Assembly: GCA_003024175.1 (NCBI GenBank)
Contig: MDYQ01000086.1
Span: 37,837-101,836, forward strand
DNA from: Planoprotostelium fungivorum
Taxonomy: Eukaryota > Evosea > Variosea > Cavosteliida > Cavosteliaceae
DNA length: 64,000 nt
Direction of reading: 5' to 3'
Part shown: in pieces, positions 58,435 to 64,000 of the stretch
Position numbering within the stretch: the first letter of the stretch is position 1
How the letters are laid out: the number at the start of each line of letters is the position of its first letter
The notes under the pieces: model-generated
The model's database searches: none
Seen by the model: the letters and a program-made list of their open reading frames with translations, nothing else
What the model was told of the DNA's origin: nothing
Position numbers and translations under genes: made by a program

Positions 58435-59615
58435 TCAAAGCCCGACTAACTTGATCGATTCATCGTATAGTCTCTGAGCTGCCGCCTCATCGTAAGCGTA
58501 AGGAGCATAACCAGGTCCACCGAAGGGAGCATCAGGTGCAGCCGCCTTCGCCTCTGCATTATCTTCCAGGTATCTACCTCCTCTCTTGCTCCACTCTTCA
58601 CCGACCGCAGCCCACACAGTCGTGGCAGCACCTTGAGCGGTTGATTTCATTTGAGCGATGACTTTGGGATCATTCTGTCCCTCGAATGAGATGATGCGAT
58701 CGATGTGAAAGACACCTCGTATGGCTTCATCTCCTCCTTGACGTGTTTCTGTAAACCGGTCCAGATACCTCCGGGGTGTAAAGAGGTGGCGTGCAGTCCT
58801 TGGCTTCCGTACCTCCTCTCGATTTCGTTGGCCATGTAGATGTTGGCCGTCTGCGTCGAATGAGATCATTGCACGTGTCATCTGGACGGAAAGTGTCAGT
58901 CACCTTGGCTTGACCGTAGGCTCTCCAAGGAGTGTAAGGTGTCTTCTCAAAGTTGTAATCATCAAAGACGATGCCACCTGTGCGGTGACCGAGAGAGGAC
59001 ACGCACACCACACGAGAGTGGAAATCAGGCGTGGATGATTTCAAGAGGGTCGGTTTCAACAATTCAAAGAGGAGGAAGTGTCCCAACTGTGAAGATCATC
59101 AGCCACGTGCATGACATTGTGGGCTCACGTGACACGTTGCGAATTGGCTCTCGAAACCGTCGACGGTCTTCTTGTAAGGACAAGCCATGATACCTGCATT
59201 GTTGACCAAGATGTTTAGACGGTCACTCTTCTTGAGGAACTCCGCGGTCGCTTCTCTCACGGACTGGAGAGAGTCCAATTCGAGCCTCACGACTTGCACT
59301 GGATTCTCCTGGTTGCCACCATCGATGTCTCTGGCAACCTCTTCTCCTCTCTTGACGTCTCTCGCAGTGATGTAGACGGTGGCTCCCGTCGCATACAGTC
59401 CTCTCGCCGTCTCAGGTCCGATGCCTGAAAAACAATCAGAGAGTGAGAGTCTATGATGTCATCATCAACACACCTGAAGTGCAACCTGTTACCAGAGCTA
59501 CTTTTCCTTTCCATTGCCCCTCTAATCCCTCATCTCGAACAATGTCTAAAGCTGTGGGTCTGGCGTCACCAGCACCTTTCGGATTGGCAAATGAGGATGA
59601 ATAGTCTTTAGGCAT
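58435..59615 (-). CDS. Short-chain dehydrogenase/reductase (retinol dehydrogenase/WWOX-like)
   Basis: Five exons can be joined in frame from the ATG at 59615 to the TGA at 58435-58437. A Rossmann nucleotide-binding site TGCTSGIGPETA spans intron 1. NNAGIMACPYKKTVDGFE is the NNAG motif. SRVVCVSSLGHR holds the catalytic Ser, and YGQAK the Tyr-x3-Lys pair (the Lys codon ends an exon). LHPGGIWTGL is the PG motif. The long C-terminal extension ends AAAQRLYDESIKLVGL. Such SDRs use NADP(H) on retinoids, steroids or lipids; the substrate here is unknown. A deleted copy lies at 46383-46615. Confidence 0.9.
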
Positions 59616-59809
59616 CTTGTGTGGCGTATGTTATGACCATGCTGCGTGGCTCATCGTCTTCGGCGATCCGCACACGGCGACCGGGAATGTCAATTTACAA
59701 AGAGCCATCGGAGATGAATAAAATATCAAGTGACAAACGGAATACGTAAACTTATCAGCCCAGAGCGCGCTCTATAGGACCATCTTTTTTAATTGCCCAT
59801 TGCTCCTTT

Positions 59810-60938
59810 TTCTTCCACAAGACATCAAGCTCAATCTGACGGGAACTGATGTGCAGCATGGCGTTCGTTTCGAGTGCGGTGGAGGGATATCTTGGGATCT
59901 AGATGTGGAGATCACAAGAAAAGGGGTAGAAGTCAATTCTCCAGGTCTACCTGAAGACGAACAGTCCGTTCTCCTGATGGCACGCCCAGCAGCGAGGACG
60001 GTTCACCGTAAGTCGTCCAGACCGACCTGCCATCCGATGGAATGGCGACTTCAGAGACTTCCTAAGCAGGAATGGGTATTTGAGTATCGCATTCCATCGA
60101 ATACTCACTCATTTAGGATGATACTCACTCACCAATACTCATTCTAGATATGATGCGGTACGTTCGTTCATCACATGACGGCAACACAAGTCACATCACA
60201 ACACCAATCACATCGTGTGATGAAGACGATCACGCACGATCCACCTTCGTTGATGCAATATCGTTCGTCTTGTTGTTGGGCTCCTGCTCGGATGCACCTT
60301 CTCTCAGATGGGACGCCGTCTCATCGCACGTGCAATGACTACTGTCATGAGTATTTGAGTATCCCATCCTCGGGATACTCAGATATTCACTTAACAGGGG
60401 GTCACTCACTCACTCAAATACCCATTCCTGTTCCTAAGATGAAGATCTACCCTCCTACACTGAAGCCCATCCGAAATTCACGTCTCAAGTCGACCTTCCA
60501 AGATCTGAGATCGAGCACTACGACTGTCCCATCAAGCAATCGACCGATGAGATCGCAATCACCCGCTCAGGAGACCCTTCCCCTTCTTCCTCGTTAATTC
60601 AGGAGGACTGTCATCCATCCGAGCCCGAAGGTGAGACGATGCAAAGCTCATCCCATCTCATCTCCTCAGGCTTCATCTCCCAATCGACCCTCGGTTTCGA
60701 GAGAGACAACACGCTCATCGAAGAGTTACATGAGCTCTACTCGTCTAAACACAAGAACATGCTTGATGAAGCCCGCCAGTATCTCTTTCCCATCGATAAT
60801 TGGTCCACTTTAGAAGGATCACAGACAGTGGAAGATATACTCGTGAAGGACATGTCTACTGCCTCCAAAAGGTACTACCGTGATCTCAACACGATGAGAC
60901 GAACTGACCGTGATGCAGGAGGCGCCTCAACTCAACTA
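59810..60938 (+). pseudogene. Broken paralogue of the unknown gene, split by a MITE (duplication arm 2)
   Basis: Segments match the minus-strand gene at 45078-46166: TDVQHGVRFECGG, LPEDEQSVLLMARP-AARTV, HPMEWRLQRLPK, then the MITE 60067-60430, then LKPIRNSRLKSTFQDLRS and SSGFISQSTLGFERDNTLIEEL through TVEDILVKDMSTASKR. Pieces encoding EYNHTLKQLNQRALKK and EDLEAFLAANPSTIL are missing, the MITE interrupts the frame and the C-terminus reads into new sequence (YYRDLNTMRRTD...). It cannot encode the full protein. Confidence 0.75.
60067..60430. mobile_element. hAT-like MITE, copy 2 (364 bp), inside the pseudogene
   Basis: The ends CAGGAATGGGTATTTGAGT and ACTCAAATACCCATTCCTG are perfect inverted repeats. 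TTCCTAAG flanks both sides exactly (60059-60066 and 60431-60438), an 8-bp target duplication as made by hAT transposases. Removing the element and one TSD restores continuity with the paralogue at 45 kb (RRLHSSPIPPTLKS versus LQRLPK|PPTLKP). Internal similarity to copy 1 at 56798-57108 is high. No ORF. Confidence 0.9.
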
Positions 60939-61190
60939 TAATCTCTTTAGATGGACGAACGCAGCAGACTCAGTATGAGTCATAGCGAGCGTCTACCTAG
61001 CCGAGCCCACTCACAATGTCAGATTTACAAAATAATCGACGGAGAGGCTAAGCAAGTAATATAATAAATAATTCTCTTTTAAACACCTCCCTCTCCTCAT
61101 CATGAGCTCTCAGACACACACGTCTGTTCTTGTGATACCGCTGAACGTATATCTTCACGTAACATCGTCCTCATCGAGAGATCACGTCAC
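60640..61190 (+). repeat. Inverted segmental duplication, arm 2 (best-conserved part)
   Basis: Matches the reverse complement of 44790-45340. Homology ends at about 61190, just short of the part corresponding to the HSP90 stop codon. Hence the duplicated unit held the HSP90 3' flank, the unknown gene and at least part of the SDR gene. From 61190 to 61336 I see no feature beyond a probable 5' UTR of the histidine kinase. Confidence 0.8.
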
Positions 61191-61336
61191 GCGATATGAC
61201 CGTGACAGATAGATAGATCTACTGATTGTAGTGAAGGCATCACACAGCTATCTCCATGGAGATAAAGGGGAAGATCGCGTGGATCTACACTTGGAAACCC
61301 CACATCACACAGCTCGCAGATTGATGAGAGGCTCTC

Positions 61337-64000
61337 ATGTTAGTTCCAGAGTCCATCTTTCAATCACAAGAGGAAGCTCACCTCTCAATTAAGAGTGTCT
61401 TCGACATCATACGGTCGAGAGAATTCCTCTTGATATCGGCGGGAACCCTCTCTGTCACTGGTGCCGTGGCTTTATGTATTCTCGTCAACTACAACTTTTT
61501 CATCTACACGGTCAACGTCCTCACGATCGTCGCTTGCATTCTCATTTTTGCCACATTCATCTTCGCCCAAGTGAGTCGAAACAAAGAGGACATCACTGAC
61601 ACGAACGGACAGTCTGAGGTAGTGGATGGATTTTTCGCCGCCCTTGGATGTGGGTATCTCTTCGTGGGGCTCTTAACTCTCGTGTCTCGTGTATGTTTTC
61701 TCTCCTAATCATCACCTTCTCATGTTTCGGGCAGGGTTCAGCGGCCTCTGTCATACACGTGAGAAGTAATGTATCACCAACTGGTGCCTCCGCACAGCTC
61801 GAGATGTACATCCGTGTGATCGAATGGTTCTCTTGGCTGATCGGTGTCATCCTAGTCCACCGCAGTTTCAAGGGACACAAGATGGTATTAGCGTATCTCA
61901 CATTCTTGACCACCTTCACCACTTTTGTCCTCCTTGGTATCTTCTATTGGGGGGTTTTCCCTACCGTAGCGACGAGGTGTGGACCATCACTGATTCCATC
62001 TCGATGATTAACTCGGCACCCAGTGGTGTCCGCCCCGATGGAACACCAACCTCTTACGCCAGCACTTTCCGTTACTACGTCTCTGCCTCTTGGTGTTTTT
62101 GGTTCACAGGTCCGACATCATTTCCACATCATCTCTCCATCTCACAACGCCGACAGGATTTCTCATCGCATTGGTCCTACGCCGCAAGCACTTCTCCAAA
62201 GACGTCTTCGTCTTCGTCCTCGTCGCTCTCATCCTCCGCATCATCAACTTGACCCTCAATGCAGCGCTGAGAGATCTCGGACCGAGTGGTTTAGATGCTC
62301 TGCAGCTCATCACTCGCCTGTCTTCTTTTGTCTTTCTCTACTTTTCTGTCGGTACGAGCGTATTAAGAGATCCGCTCAAGACACTTTATTTTTCTCTGGG
62401 ATTGCAGCAGGCTGCCACACAGAATCAATCTCTCGTTGTCTCGTGGATGGTCGATCAGGTGAGACCATCGAGATGGATGTCACATCGATGAGACCACACG
62501 GATGCACATCGACGTACACATCGTCGATTTGAATCGCTGAATGCGATCAGGTGCCCACCATCTGTATCCTGACCGATGAGTCTGCCATCACCATCCACGT
62601 CAACAAGTTTGGACAGAGCAAACTGAAGAGCAACCCAAAGACACCGCTGTTGGGTGCAAACTTTTTATCGTTTCTCGTCTTTCCATCAGACGAAACGAGG
62701 GATTCAGTTCAGAAACAAATCAACGATGCGATATCACATCCATCGGCCAGCGGGAACGTCATCGTGTTCCAATCGTTAGGCACTCTGGTGGGTCTTCTGG
62801 TTTCATCTGCATACGTCACATCACATCGATGTATTCTTTCACCTGACGATCGATCAGGCCGAACGCGATCGAGTCATTGAATGGACGATGAAAGTGATGA
62901 GAAGCAGCGTCCACATCTCAGCTGCAGATGGATCCAGTCGAGGCTCTACTGATCTGGAAGCGCAGACGACATTCAGCTCCAGCGCTGAGACCACGCGTGA
63001 TTCTGTCACCTTGTTATACATTGGTGGGTTCATTGATTCGATTGTACCTCATCAGCCGATCATCGTCCGATGAGGCGCATCAGATCATGATGTAGTGTCT
63101 GATGTGCACCGTAATATCTTTGAGACATCTTTGTCGCACACTTGATTGAACGACATCAGGGAGAGATATGACAGAAGAGATTCAAAGGGAGAAATTTTTG
63201 ATGGAAGCACGGAACAATGCAGAGAGATTGGCTCTCATGCAAGAAAATTTCGTTGCCAACACGTCCCACGAGGTGATATCCCATTGAAATTCCGATGAGA
63301 ACTCGAATGACACGCGTACAGTTACGTACACCACTGAATTGTATTGTGGGAGTGACAGACCTGCTGATGTTGAGTCCCATCGATGTTTCAGACAAAGAGA
63401 TGGTTTCCATGGTGAGGACATCAGCCAACACCCTCTTGGCTCTCATCAACGATCTCCTGGGTACGTAACTCGAAATCTCCCCACTAAAATTTCGCAGAAT
63501 TTGCAAAGTTGAAGCAGGGTCAGATGAAGCTCAAGTACGGCCCGGTCGTGTTGAGAAGATTCGTAGAAAGCTCAGTCATGAGTATGAATGTGTTGTACGA
63601 GAAGAGCAACATTGACTTCTGCTGGTGGATAAGGAGAAACTGCCCTTCCATCATCCAATCAGATGACACTCGCGTCAGGCAGATCATATTCAATTTACTT
63701 AGGTGATGACGTCATCGGTCACGTGACCCGGAATCTCGCTCACATTTCACAGCAACGCCGTCAAATTTACGCCAAAGGGGCAGATTTTGTTGACAGCAGA
63801 GATGGAGGAGGAAAATTTCATTCGATTCAAAGTCATCGATTCGGGCATGGGAATACCACCGGAAGGACTCCGGAGTTTATTCTCTAGATTCTTTCAGGTG
63901 GGATCTACAACGTTGTAGATGGATTGAAGGGTGGTAGGTGGATCATGAGGGAGCGAATCAGAAGCAAGGGACGGGTATCGGTCTCTCTATATCCAAACAA
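61337..64000 (+). CDS. Membrane sensor histidine kinase (3' end outside window)
   Basis: The N-terminal half has about six or seven hydrophobic helices, starting EFLLISAGTLSVTGAVALCIL, VNVLTIVACILIFATFIFA, GCGYLFVGLLTLVSR, VIEWFSWLIGVILVH, YLTFLTTFTTFVLLGIFYW and FVFVLVALILRIINLTL. A PAS-like or linker segment (VPTICILTDESAITIHVN) follows. The kinase core has the H-box ENFVANTSHE joined to LRTPLNCIVG (phospho-acceptor His), the N-box NAVKFTPKG, G1 DSGMGIPPEGL, the F-box LFSRFFQ and G2 QGTGIGLSISK just before the end. All are intact. Hybrid histidine kinases with a C-terminal receiver are typical of Amoebozoa; the receiver, if present, lies beyond base 64000. Confidence 0.9.

Noticed and set aside
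1-64000. CRISPR arrays, rRNA genes or bacterial operons
   Set aside because: No spaced direct-repeat arrays or rRNA-like sequence were seen; genes are spliceosomal and monocistronic.

Overview
This window is nuclear DNA from an intron-dense, gene-dense microbial eukaryote. Almost every gene is split by short GT..AG introns, mostly 34-60 nt and often phase 1 or 2. Neighbouring genes are convergent or divergent with very small gaps: stop codons of facing genes lie 7-26 bp apart and one shared promoter is only 60 bp. The gene content includes a membrane sensor histidine kinase, a receptor-like TKL kinase with an IPT/TIG-like ectodomain, a FunK1/crinkler-like nuclease-kinase, PIKfyve, Integrator, tandem-CH and PPR proteins, and a selenocysteine-pathway enzyme. 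This best fits an amoebozoan of the protosteloid or Acanthamoeba-like kind. That assignment is inference; no species marker is present.

Layout. 1-3,250: end of a Gly-rich gene, then SDE2, a minisatellite and dispersed repeats. 3,250-10,700: an accessory-looking stretch with a small unknown gene, a repeat-built 5' leader feeding a REase-plus-kinase (CR-effector-like) gene, an intronless DDE transposon with intact 38-bp terminal inverted repeats, a small MITE candidate and about 2 kb of gene-poor AT-rich DNA. 10,700-35,350: a tight housekeeping block with kinesin-6, AFG1, RPAP2, TBP, sterol isomerase (EBP), PH-CH-CH protein, INTS9, USP22/Ubp8, PIKfyve and SepSecS. 35,400-39,900: receptor-like TKL kinase, a frameshifted zinc-metalloprotease pseudogene and a surface-protein fragment. 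40,000-44,750: a PPR protein and HSP90 with its heat-shock elements. 44,750-46,620: one arm of an inverted segmental duplication. 46,790-56,060: a C2-MUN-GRAM-GRAM protein and a NYN-like/CCCH zinc-finger protein. 56,060-61,200: hAT-like MITEs, a tetraspan YGQPAP-repeat protein, an SDR dehydrogenase and the second, decayed duplication arm. 61,337-end: a hybrid-type histidine kinase cut by the window edge.

Many genes serve RNA polymerase II transcription and RNA processing: TBP (initiation), RPAP2 (polymerase assembly and CTD), INTS9 (3' cleavage), USP22 (SAGA deubiquitination) and SDE2 (splicing). Nothing shows they are co-regulated; they are simply packed together.

The most unusual structures are: the inverted duplication in which each copy keeps one gene and has lost the other; a 73-bp antisense copy of a USP22 exon inside a kinase intron; a paired set of 8-bp-TSD MITEs, one of which splits a pseudogene; the three-fold ~110-bp exon/intron repeat in the 5' leader of the CR-like gene; and the NYN-like/CCCH protein.

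Exon joins were worked out by hand from splice consensus and frame. Where given exactly (SDE2, the CR-like gene, AFG1, EBP, HSP90) the phases close; elsewhere outer coordinates are better than inner ones.
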